Origin: Strongylocentrotus purpuratus
Taxonomy: Eukaryota; Echinodermata; Echinoidea; Camarodonta; Strongylocentrotidae
Direction: 5' to 3'
Assembly (NCBI RefSeq): GCF_000002235.5
Contig: NW_022145609.1
Coordinates: 7,137,214-7,201,213, forward strand
DNA: 64,000 nt
The notes beneath the pieces were generated by a model. It searched no databases. It was not told the DNA's origin and was given only the letters and a program-made list of their open reading frames with translations. Below are positions 44,301 through 49,559 of the stretch, piece after piece; the first letter of the stretch is position 1, and each line of letters starts with the position of its first letter. A program made the position numbers and the translations under genes.

Positions 44301-44447
44301 TATGTTCAAAAAAATCTTTGAGGTTCGGAAAAAGACTTTTATTTAAATCAAATATTTGTTTTATTCCAGGCCCAATATGAGTTCATCCACTCTGTTCTTC
44401 GACTGTATCTGGATTCATATGACATCTACGAGAACTACCGGACATAG
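1331..44447 (+). CDS. Receptor-type protein tyrosine phosphatase with a Tie-like ectodomain (spliced, 43 exons, 5' exon missing)
   Basis: This is a single-pass receptor predicted to remove phosphate from tyrosines at the cell surface. Domains in order: two Tie-type Ig domains, three EGF modules, Ser/Thr-rich stalk, Ig, about ten FN3 domains, membrane-proximal FN3-like domain with a poly-Arg site, membrane helix, tyrosine-bearing juxtamembrane segment, active PTP D1, degenerate PTP D2, short tail ending in YENYRT. I assigned exons by reading GT/AG (one GC/AG) borders. The summed exons (7,028 bases) keep one open frame of about 2,341 residues to the TAG at 44445-44447. Extracellular introns are almost all phase 1, as in shuffled modules. 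The first exon starts in phase 1, so a signal-peptide exon must lie upstream; I found none in 1-1330. No kinase domain is present. Alternative: a Tie-like gene and a phosphatase gene lying side by side, which the unbroken phase series argues against. Confidence 0.9.
2231..2510 (-). repeat. Diverged SINE-A copy
   Basis: On the minus strand this is a tRNA-headed SINE. The + strand shows GGGTACCTATTTATTTCATA, GAGAGTGGCAAATATAGAG and, at the higher-coordinate end, TGCTAGACCACGACAC (an A-box complement). It matches the copies at 21975-22165 and 52118-52440. It lies in the intron between the two first Ig exons. Confidence 0.6.
3505..6436 (+). other. Three EGF-like exons of Tie type
   Basis: Exons 3505-3636, 4270-4425 and 6299-6436 each encode one EGF module in phase 1. 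The first contains [15 protein letters not shown], close to Tie2 GECICPPGFMGRTCE. The second carries [16 protein letters not shown], matching the Tie-specific FCLPDPYGCSCATGW. The third has [11 protein letters not shown], parallel to Tie2 ACHPGFYGPDC. The second module with the Leu-Pro-Asp-Pro insert is the most specific sign that these are Tie EGF modules and not generic ones. Confidence 0.9.
5718..6205. repeat. Fold-back element made of GGACAACTACCCC minisatellite
   Basis: From 5723 to about 5875 the strand repeats GGACAACTACCCCC-like units; from about 5875 to 6200 the complementary GGGGTAGTTGTCC units follow. The outermost bases also pair (GGTTCTTGGG near 5730 with TTCTAGAACC near 6190). 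In the right arm a unit of about 110 bases is duplicated (roughly 5928-6028 and 6048-6140). Shorter relatives lie at 33500-33535 and 59960-60045. Confidence 0.75.
7424..7462 (+). other. Possible 39-base mini-exon or decayed FN3 exon
   Basis: A good polypyrimidine tract and CAG precede 7424, and a GTAAGC donor follows 7462. The piece encodes [13 protein letters not shown] in phase 1 at both ends, so it can be included or skipped without changing frame. Past the donor the same frame continues [10 protein letters not shown] and then stops; this looks like the start of an FN3 domain. It may be an optional linker exon or the remnant of an FN3 exon. Confidence 0.45.
8136..8567 (+). other. Ser/Thr-rich stalk and third Ig domain exon
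   Basis: One phase-1 exon of 144 codons. About 45 residues rich in Thr, Ser and Pro, probably O-glycosylated, precede an Ig domain whose [19 protein letters not shown] aligns with Tie2 Ig3 (VNSGKFNPICKASGWPLP). The partner cysteine lies in LNFTCLL. Tie2 has no such Thr-rich stalk at this point, so the stalk is an insertion relative to Tie. Confidence 0.8.
11038..11108 (-). repeat. SINE-A type tail fragment
   Basis: ATAATAATAATAAAAACG followed by AAAGCGCTTACCACC is the complement of the AAGCGC..(ATT)n tail seen in the 32685-32912 element. A sister fragment with the same CGCTTACCACCGAAGT lies at 17941-17992. Confidence 0.5.
11766..11840 (+). repeat. SINE-A type tail fragment
   Basis: AGTGCGCTTAGAGACACC, then AAGCACCTAATAAATATTG and a TATTATTATTATTAA end: the 3' tail of the SINE family found complete at 32685-32912, in the forward direction. 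Confidence 0.5.
13408..13547. mobile_element. Palindromic MITE, family M1
   Basis: Ends read TTAGGGACTTTAGGG and AGCTAAAAGTCCTTA, near-inverse of each other. The centre holds TGACGTCCTTTTAAGGCA and its complement TTGCCTTAAAAGGACGTCA. The same family recurs at 18933-19086 and 19299-19414. It lies in an FN3 intron of the phosphatase gene. Confidence 0.7.
15177..15326. mobile_element. Short MITE with TTCACA-AAGCTT ends
   Basis: About 150 bases. The left end, GGACACGTTTCACAAAGCTT, is an imperfect inverse of the right end, AAGTTCTGTGAATCGGGGCC. The interior repeats GTGACAAAAATC / TGACAAATCTG and carries no reading frame. I recall similar GGCCC..TTCA-AAAG ended elements being common in marine invertebrate DNA. 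Confidence 0.5.
17580..17730. mobile_element. C-run element with GCGTACGC end
   Basis: Two poly-C runs flank a short core containing TTCAAATTTTCGGGAGC; the right edge reads TTGAAAAAATCCTGCGTACG. The CCTGCGTACGC end matches both ends of the larger element at 20886-21083. The left boundary is unclear. It lies in the intron that splits FN8. Confidence 0.45.
17941..17992 (-). repeat. SINE-A type tail fragment
   Basis: GATAATAATAATTATAAAAACG followed by AAGGCGCTTACCACCGAAGT, a near copy of 11041-11095 in the same direction. Confidence 0.45.
18120..18300 (+). repeat. Truncated SINE-A copy with a B-box
   Basis: GGGGTTCAAATCCCAACAC is a tRNA-like B-box and 3' flank. It is followed by GGCACTAACGTACTTT, TACATTGCCACTTTCC, AAATGGGTACCTGATATGC and TTGAGCGC, in the same order as the minus-strand copies at 2231 and 21975 read in reverse complement. 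Confidence 0.55.
18933..19086. mobile_element. Palindromic MITE, family M1 (best copy)
   Basis: Almost perfect inverted arms of about 45 bases: TAGGGACTTTTAGATTTGCA at the left and TGCAAATCTTAAAGTCCCTA at the right, then ACGTGGACTGCCAC and its complement inside. The centre has two TCCTTTTAAGG motifs. It directly abuts the next palindrome. Confidence 0.8.
19087..19298. mobile_element. Palindromic MITE, family M2
   Basis: Arms of about 75 bases: GAGTGGACAAGAACGGCGTG at the left pairs with CACGCCGTTCTCGTCCACTC at the right. TATGGCAAACCGTTTT and ATTTATTCCTATTTCTTGAT pair with the matching right-arm bases. It is sandwiched between two M1 copies without visible spacer. Confidence 0.8.
19299..19414. 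mobile_element. Palindromic MITE, family M1 (short copy)
   Basis: Ends TAGGGACTTTTAGATTTGCA and TGCGTGGACTG..GCAAATCTAAAAGTCCCTA complement one another; the core TCGACGTCCTGTTAATGCA differs from the copy at 18933. A further AAAAGTCCCTACT follows at about 19419-19431. Confidence 0.75.
20886..21083. mobile_element. G/C-run element with inverted GCGTACGC ends
   Basis: Left end ACCAAGCGCGTACGCAGGGG and right end CCCCTGCGTACGCGCTTGGT are perfect complements. Inside are G-runs, a core with TTTGTGTCCCAAAATTTGAA, and a second G-run and C-run. No coding potential is seen. It is probably a short non-autonomous DNA element; it lies in the GC-AG intron of FN9. Confidence 0.65.
21975..22165 (-). repeat. 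SINE-A copy
   Basis: The + strand reads TTTATCCCTACAGGGTACCC, CAGTGTGGCAAATGTAGATT, AATATCTCGCCAAAAGACAT and CGCGGCGGGACTCG; the last is the complement of the B-box side of a tRNA head. Same order as the copy at 52118-52440. Confidence 0.6.
23286..23396 (+). repeat. CT microsatellite that forms a splice acceptor tract
   Basis: (TC)n and TTTCTC runs extend over about 110 bases directly up to CTCTAG, the acceptor of the second FN10 exon at 23397. The polypyrimidine tract of this intron is therefore an expandable microsatellite. A second CT run lies at 23980-24004. Confidence 0.85.
24005..24290 (-). mobile_element. LINE 3' fragment (reverse transcriptase C-terminal end)
   Basis: Translated on the minus strand the region contains [20 protein letters not shown], then [11 protein letters not shown] and, further on, [10 protein letters not shown]. 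This order is typical of the C-terminal end of RTE-like and related non-LTR retrotransposons. It is short and not a gene. It sits in the intron before the membrane-proximal domain. Confidence 0.6.
24636..26348 (+). other. Membrane-proximal FN3-like domain with poly-Arg cleavage-like site
   Basis: Exons 24636-24729, 25413-25656 and 26309-26348 (phases 1-2, 2-0, 0-1). They encode a domain like the membrane-proximal region of several receptor PTPs, including [18 protein letters not shown], with a PVARRRRQQ stretch near its start. Four arginines in a row fit the R-x-K/R-R furin consensus, and several vertebrate receptor PTPs are cut in the same region into two chains that stay associated. Cleavage itself is inferred. 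Confidence 0.75.
27110..29663 (+). other. Transmembrane helix and juxtamembrane segment
   Basis: Exon 27110-27209 encodes a Gly-rich lead-in, then about 26 hydrophobic residues ([20 protein letters not shown] and on), then YYRKRR as a stop-transfer signal shared with the next exon. Exons 28094-28180, 28737-28777 and 29467-29663 (phases 2, 2, 1, 0) encode a basic, Pro-rich juxtamembrane region. It contains GAIYANLQ, a tyrosine followed by Asn at +2, and [11 protein letters not shown], which leads into the first PTP domain. Confidence 0.85.
32685..32912 (+). repeat. SINE, 5'-truncated, with AAGCGC..(ATT)n tail
   Basis: Begins TTAAATGGGTACCCGGTAGG, then GGCTGGAATGCTCCCTAGGG, ACTGAATCCGACGACCGGGG, AAAGCGCCTAGAGACATTG and AAGCGCTATG, and ends in TATTATTATTA. 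The GGGTACC segment links it to the SINE-A copies elsewhere. It lies in a D1 intron. Confidence 0.65.
33722..33935. mobile_element. Long-armed palindromic MITE
   Basis: The left arm, CACTATGAACATGACTGACA through TGTAAAAA at about 33813, pairs almost perfectly with the right arm, TTTTTACATAATAGCAG through GTCATGTTCATAGTG. Arms are about 90 bases and the loop about 30. It lies in the D1 intron between the WPD-loop exon and the signature exon. Confidence 0.8.
35304..38294 (-). CDS. LINE ORF2: endonuclease and reverse transcriptase
   Basis: 996 residues without interruption. The N-terminal third is an AP-type endonuclease: [40 protein letters not shown] and the catalytic SDHFPVF. The reverse transcriptase follows with [67 protein letters not shown], the FADD active site (LFADDTSVF) and FLGVHID. 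The C-terminus, [18 protein letters not shown], is typical of the Jockey/CR1/L2 group; no RNase H domain is seen. It makes the DNA nick and primes reverse transcription of its own RNA. Its start is 217 bases after the ORF1 stop. All catalytic motifs look intact. Confidence 0.93.
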   Translation of the reverse strand: MMTLRASYERAISNVDLSTVSHILSPMIGDNETFGIDQSFYLPDDLNSTLLKYSLNSTNFSILHMNCRSILSNFDGISALLNSLNFQFSVMGVTETWLKDNSLLCNIQGFSFLHNSRAERRGGGVGVFIRENLIHKHRGDLDINNGVIESIFIEIENVCNKNIIIGVIYRPPDQSVQEFLDITGSALHKINTENKMVYLMGDFNINLLNTTSCHKANDFLNMLVTFSMYPLIHHPTRVTDRCVSLLDNIITNDVTNKLNGAILVDISDHFPVFSVCHHKIKEKKYVISKRQFNDSNIFEFSKRLQNVRWNLKSSDCNVSYSCFLSKFIRIYEECFPLQEINVNRRKHKPWINKVLMKKIKKKWKLYEKSLKNSTEYRKRVYKQYRNKVTNEIKKAKYQYFKDKFNHDKGDIRLIWKTINGELGTKSVKHCVEKIDVNGSTITNKEDISKSFNEYFVNIGFNLTNNVQYSNSFYNDNVFVNDKSAYFTPISCKEIIDIVRCLKNTSAGYDDINITVVKKIIHLICVPLCSIFNSCLSTGIFPNQMKIAKVIPVFKSGDRTNVHNYRPISVLPIFSKIFEKRLYKRLSTFLTSCNILSENQHGFRTGHSTTTALLNFIDKVSYAIDSRQFTIGLFLDLSKAFDTLDHVILLRKLEAYGIRGILLQLFKDYLSNRQQFVSIQNQQSSYLPIRCGVPQGSILGPLLFLIYINDIVSSSDLLHFILFADDTSVFMSHNNLRTLVDSFNSEINKLSEWLINNKLVLNVAKTQYIVFTKRRIEDNFAINFYGHQINRTSCVKFLGVHIDESLTWHEHVGVVCNRVAKAVGIIYRLRHFPRHILVMLYYALIFSHVNYCNIAWSNNHDYFITKLFVLQKKAIRIISNSPYHAHTLPIFSRLNLLNVYDINRLNIAIFMFMCSRGLLPSPITSKFILNSNIHNYNTRNAVEYHLPKVRTNISKFTIFYKGPHLWSTIPNHLKNQPSLNSFKRSFRLFLSNLYSTT
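38511..39311 (-). CDS. LINE ORF1: coiled-coil RNA-binding protein
   Basis: 266 residues counted from a GTG; an in-frame TAG lies just upstream, and Met residues about 10 and 14 codons in (MIAIMMN) are the likelier starts. A heptad-rich segment (about residues 50-105) is followed by [16 protein letters not shown], which opens an RRM-like domain as in L1-type ORF1 proteins, and a basic Pro/Ser/Arg-rich loop ([17 protein letters not shown]). These proteins bind LINE RNA as trimers and act as nucleic-acid chaperones. Family assignment rests on motif order only. Confidence 0.8.
   Translation of the reverse strand: MKHVPYAKLMIAIMMNSIRYTEKSVANDAIQRYIKGEEFLNSIRQTVREALHEEINVLLNRIDINEGKIMDLECRFNEREKEIVDLKKLIEDQQSSLTRVQRTANIQEQYSRRNCLRFYGVAHKEGKDTDDLICELARERLKVTLKKEDIERSHRLPTKTTESVNPPARSTRSNKRNDGTKPDVIIAKFVSYRMRSLVLSKRRELKGTRMGIDEDLTKTNANLLAKAKNCEKTLTAWSSDGRILGLFPTSGGKQIKRLITSENDLK
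40248..44447 (+). other. PTP domain D2 (pseudophosphatase) and C-terminal tail
   Basis: Exons 40248-40347, 40771-40844, 41668-41802, 42236-42370, 43228-43382, 43737-43872 and 44370-44447. The fold is clear ([38 protein letters not shown]). The WPD loop reads WPI and the signature reads HCKDGEGATG, with Ala in place of the phosphate-binding Arg, so catalysis is not expected. The Cys is kept. This resembles the degenerate D2 of CD45, whose signature is HCRDGSQQTG. The tail ends DIYENYRT. Confidence 0.92.
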
Positions 44448-44790
44448 GATGGTTCTGTTTTAGTCAGCACGCTCATCCAGTTATGAATAATGTGGGATGT
44501 CAAAGTGGATCTGCCTTGTAATTTCAGCATTCATATCGTCGAATGAGTCGAATGGTTAATGTTCTTGATTTGAAATTTTAAAGAGCACTTTTACACATAA
44601 TGTGCTACAGATTTGTATTTTGTAATGATTACTTTATTCATGTTGATGGGAATAGCCTAATACCTTCTTTGGATGTATATAGAGTCCCTTTAGCGTAGGG
44701 TTAATGCTATCTTGTATCGAGTTTTCGTAATATCGAGATGTTCTTGCTATAACATGTGTGCCATCATAATAAATACAACTATGGCTTGTG
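44448..44790 (+). terminator. 3' UTR and polyadenylation signal of the phosphatase gene
   Basis: About 320 bases after the stop codon is an AATAAA hexamer at 44768-44773. The intervening sequence has no long open frame. The cleavage site is inferred to lie 10-30 bases downstream. Confidence 0.55.
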
Positions 44791-46272
44791 AATTTTAGTT
44801 AAATGTGGAATAGGAGAAAAACACTTGTTTTAAACTTAGGTGAATAGTAATAATAAAACGTCGTCTTTCTGTTTTCAATTCCACGTACTCAAGGATAAAT
44901 TTTCTTTAACAAAAACACAATGGTTATGAATAATTCTGAATATTAGCCTTAACCTGTTAACTCGTCGCTTTAAAACATGAAATACGATGACACATGAATG
45001 GACTGAAGAAAAATCAACCTTTTTCTAATTCTTCAGGTTTACAAATAATGTGAAAGAGTTATTTTATGTCGGAACTTAATAGGCATCCAAACACCTCGTA
45101 CCATAAAAAAATCATATACTCTGTTGAAGGTAATCACAAATTGCAATATATCAGTGCATCAATATTATGTAATAGTATGTATATATCTATGGTATGTCTA
45201 AAGTTTTACTTCTGTGCCCTTTGGCGGACATTTATATTGCCCTATTTTTGTTCTGTGTATCATATATGCAATACTAAAAGTCTATGCATCCGAAAAATTT
45301 CCTTGCATGTATCATATTTTAGATTTAGTCGTCCGTCTTCATCACTGTTGTACTTTGTAAAACGTACTGATAACTTAAAGGTGAAGACCAGTAAAGGTAA
45401 AGACCAGTTATGGTCATGCGATTGCATTGTAAAAGAAACGTTGTGGAATCGATCAGAAAAGGTTGATCATCTAGCATCTAGCATCTGCAAGGTTCTGGAA
45501 TCATCAAAATGATAAGAAATTTGGCCCATTCTTCGTAAAGTTACAAGCACTATACACAGAAAGATGTATATGGGACTACCCTATATCTCTCACAGTCAAA
45601 TAGATATAATAATTTACCAAATATATCAATTAGTAGGCGGTTTCCCAGCAATTTTGTTATCATTATGTATTAGTCAAAACATATTCTTTCACATGATTGG
45701 TAATGAGAGCTTCCATTTCATTTTTAGAAATTGGGGCGTTTCCAATACTGGTCTTTACCTTTAACGTAAACAAAATATATAGCGCACATTGTATGGGCCA
45801 TTGGTACTAAAATTGTATTGCAATAATATGTCAACATGAATTTGTGTGTAAGATTATACACTCATAAACACTTTCTAAGCATTCCAAAAGGTATCATCCT
45901 AGTCAGTACTCTCTGAAATGTTTCTATCTTAATATACATTCTTAAAATCTAATCATGAATTAAAATGTGGATTTTATGTATTTGTAATTTGAAATGCAAT
46001 GTGTAAGTACAAGTACGTTTAATGCTGGTGTGCTATAACATTACAAATATGCAAGCATAGAAAAATCATACAAAAATTAGATATATGGATTTGATGTATA
46101 TTATAAATGAATTTGTAGTGTATTTGTACATGTATGTTAAGGTCGTTTTGTTATTACATTAGATTTATGCCAGCATTATAATATGATGTGTTTTTGTTTA
46201 CGTACATGCACATGTGTACGTACTGACTGTATATAGAGCAGATCGTCAAAATGTTGACTTAAATAAAGAATG
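44790..46272. other. Intergenic, nothing recognised
   Basis: AT-rich sequence after the phosphatase gene. A 148-codon open frame at 45066-45512 has no recognisable domain or splice context, and I do not call it a gene. Confidence 0.5.
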
Positions 46273-46744
46273 TACACTCAGCAACAAAAACCAAAAGGAA
46301 AGTGGAATCACTCCGAATCAAAATTTTCAATATAAACCGATAATAAAATATAACAATATATATGCAAGTATAGACAAAGTATTATTCTACCAACGTCAAT
46401 GAATATCAAGTTTGTAACTTTCATGCTTGGATTGACACAGATTAAGACTTGCCTTTCCGTTCCACCCAAGGTCGTGGAAGACCTAGGAGACCTCCAATGC
46501 TCACGAACATTTGAATGGCCAGATGCCCACTACGGCAATTTTTGCCACTTCCTTTAGAGACTCATTTATTGGTAAATGGTTAATATCCTCTCTCATTTAT
46601 GAAGGGCAAATTCAAATGGCATATCATCTTAAGCAGAATTATGAATATACATTTATTTTGATATATGAAATATAAGTTTACATGAAGTATTGATCTTGAA
46701 ATCTTAACTATGAATAGTGTCCACATTCCTTTTTTGCTGAGTAT
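46273..46744. mobile_element. Tc1/mariner-like non-autonomous element
   Basis: Left end TACACTCAGCAACAAAAACC and right end CCTTTTTTGCTGAGTATA are inverted copies (CACTCAGCAA / TTGCTGAGTA), each edged by TA, as for TA-targeting Tc1/mariner elements. The 470 bases between have no transposase frame. Confidence 0.6.
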
Positions 46745-48124
46745 ATGTAGCTGCAATGGCCAGTCATGTAAGATGCAAGTGTCCATACTACACAAATTAC
46801 TTATCTAGAGAGAATAACACGCATGTAGTTGAGGTAAATTTATGATGATGTCAACTTCATGCTTGTGACTTTTTATTTACTCGGTCATTTTCCGTGTGAA
46901 CCACGAAATGATTTTTAAAAATGCGTCATTTTCATAATATTTTTTTCCGTCAGTTACTCTTCAAAACGTCGTTCATGAATGTCTTTTTTGATAAGATTGT
47001 AATGTAGTTTAATGAAATCAAATTTTAGATCCCTAGATTCTCTCATTTGGTTGAAATTTACGAGCGATTTATTATTTAATCACGTACTAAAACCATGGAA
47101 AGTAGTAAAATGTAAAAAAACATTTTTATGTAAACACTGTATTTAGGTTCTGGAAATTCGTTTTGCGCTAACAATTTAAGAATTGTATACATGTACCGTG
47201 TCAGTAAAAAAAAGATTGTCATTTATTTTGAAAGTCAGCTATAAACGAAATGTTATCATACATCTTTTGAAAGAATGTTTTATCCCGAATCGTTTGTTAT
47301 CATTTATGTGTGGTATGTGTTCACGCTCGGATGAATAGGAGGTATTGTTTGTGAGAGTGCAAAAATCGACTTGCGCAAAAGTATTAAATTGAGAGAATAA
47401 ATTGCATGTATAAAATGAGATGCATTGCATATGCTTTTTTCAAAATCACACACAGACACACACACACACACATAAGGAGCACCCACGCGCGCGCGCACAC
47501 CCACACACACACACGCACACACACACTTCCGCGGACTCGCACAAAATACACGCAGCCAAATCTTTATTACGTAATGAACATTTCTGTAAAATCGCGAATT
47601 TTCCATTTGATATCAAAAAGGAATTTTAATTTAATCATATTGCCATAATGAAAGTTTTGTACATTAATCGATTACATATACCCCCCAAAAATCACATCAT
47701 TAAAGAACCGATAGTACGCCATTAGGGTCCATTTCAGAGGTTGATGGATACGGGTGGGTATAGAACTTCTGTATGAGAGTGCCCCCCCCCCCCCGGTTTC
47801 CATCCCAATGGAAAGAACGAAACAAGAAGGATCTACAACATGTTGTACAGTCATTGTGTGCAAAACGAAACATGATCCTCACACAGGCACAAGCTTATTG
47901 CAATTTTGCAAAGTTTCACCTGTTAGAAATTTTCTGTGTACAATTATAATAAACCAGGAATGTATATTGCAATTAATACGGAATATCGTCGCTGTGTTCT
48001 TTAATCAGCGAGGATTCGTCCCCGATAGATCATACAGAACGGCGAAGAAAATAATTATCTAAAATGTTGTATTCAACTTCAGGGCCCTGGGAACGATTTC
48101 TTTCACCGGGGGTGCTGAGATATA
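46745..48124. repeat. Intergenic AT-rich sequence with a CA/CG microsatellite
   Basis: At about 47447-47528 is an (AC)n array with a central GCGCGC patch; its open frames on both strands are simple-repeat artefacts. A C-run lies at 47783-47794. Nothing else recognised. Confidence 0.7.
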
Positions 48125-48632
48125 TACAGTGCGTCCCAGCAACGAAACTCCGTTTCGTTGACGATCAGCCATGCACAAAGAAGACGAAATACCTGATGAA
48201 CGGCTGATCTTTAACGAAACGGAGTTAAGTCTTTTGTCAACTCTGTTAGTTGCTACGGCAGGCAGCCAGTGAAAACGAACTCGTTTGATCAAATTATGGA
48301 AATGCAAGCATTACTTTAAACAAACAGAACTTTGTTATTCCTGGCTCATTTTACCTGATGGAGGTGTCATATAAAAGAAGAGAAATTGAACTTTCTAGAA
48401 ATGTGATTTTCTCCTTGAAATTCAGATACCGCCCGCCAAATGACTTTTTGGCTTCCTCTCTTCAAATTGCTTTTTATCACTCATGCGTGAGATATGAATC
48501 ATATGAGTTGCATCAAATGAAAGAAGAGGATCTAAGCTTTCCAAAGTCTTGTCATTAATTAATTACAATTGTGATTAAGTTATGATAAAATATCGATAGT
48601 TCTCCGTTTCGTTTTTTCTGGGACGCACTGTA
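48125..48632. mobile_element. Tc1/mariner-like MITE with ACAGTGCGTCCCAG ends
   Basis: Left end TACAGTGCGTCCCAG and right end CTGGGACGCACTGTA are perfect inverse copies, set in TATA on both sides (TA target duplication). Subterminal AACGAAACTCCGTTTCGTT is itself palindromic and recurs inverted near 48215 and 48603. No transposase is encoded. Confidence 0.75.
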
Positions 48633-48644
48633 TATACATTCTTC

Positions 48645-48830
48645 TTCTTCCAAGAGTAGGAAGCATTTGCAATTTTAGAACCACATTAGGCGCATTTTCA
48701 GGCACCTCCTGGAGTAATATGACATGAAATTGCTTGTCCTACCCTCTCCAAGTGTAGGGATCTTTTGCAATTTGAGAACCACATTTGGCGCATTAAAGTC
48801 CACCGGCACTTTCTGGAGAAAAAAAAACGA
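48645..48830. repeat. Two diverged tandem copies of a ~115-base unit
   Basis: CATTTGCAATTTTAGAACCA and its neighbour GGCGCATTTTCAGGCACC recur as CTTTTGCAATTTGAGAACCA and GGCGCATTAAAG about 110 bases later. Confidence 0.6.
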
Positions 48831-49194
48831 GGCCTTCTGATTGGTTAGAAGTTAGAGAAAGTGATCTGTCACGTCGTGATACGTTGTAAAGACGTATAGT
48901 TAAGACAAATTAGTATTAGAAATATCAATTCAAATTCGTAATAATGTTTTCTGGAATAATAACTTGTTTTACGTGGTCAACTATCTCCTCTCTGCATTAA
49001 TCTATTTCGATATCGTCTTCTGATAACTTAAATATACATGCATTATTAATAGAAGGGGAAAATGCTGATAAGGCTTCTGCTAGCTACCCTGGGATTCTGC
49101 ACCATCATTGAGAGCACATCTAGGATAAAGCCGTCCCCTTCTCCGCTGCTACAAGCTAGCCTACATGCCAGTTGCAGTACTTCAGCATGGAAGG

Positions 49195-49555
49195 AGGGGG
49201 GGGGGGCTTGCTAAATTGGGCTAATTGCGTCAATTTCGCCCCACAAATGATTGAATATAACTGAATTCAAGCGAGGCACAGATAGAAAATTAATACAAGA
49301 ACCCAAAGTCTCTCCCCCCCCCCCCCTCCCAAAGTTACCCGAAGCCCCCGTTATTTTTCTAGAACCGTGCCTGGATGTACTAAAGTTCGGAGCTGAAATA
49401 GGCTAAGTTTGTAAATCCCACCCCAAAAATTACTGTTTATAAATACATTTAAGCGAGGCTCAGATAGCAAATCAATACAAGAACCCCCAAGTCCCCCCCC
49501 CCCCCCCCCCAAGTTCATCGAAGCCCCCAATATCATTTTAGAACCGTGCCTGCTG
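49195..49555. repeat. Tandem pair of ~175-base units with C-runs
   Basis: AAGCGAGGCACAGATAG..AATACAAGAACCC..poly-C..CGAAGCCCCC..TAGAACCGTGCCTG occurs twice in a row, ending near 49372 and 49551. The C-run length differs between copies. Confidence 0.75.
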
Positions 49556-49559
49556 ACTG

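Noticed and set aside
45066-45512. 148-codon open frame after the phosphatase gene
   Set aside because: No domain, no splice context, biased to Ser/Cys/Tyr/Phe as expected for random AT-rich sequence.
47406-47648. Open frames across the CA/CG microsatellite
   Set aside because: His/Thr repeats are the product of the simple repeat.
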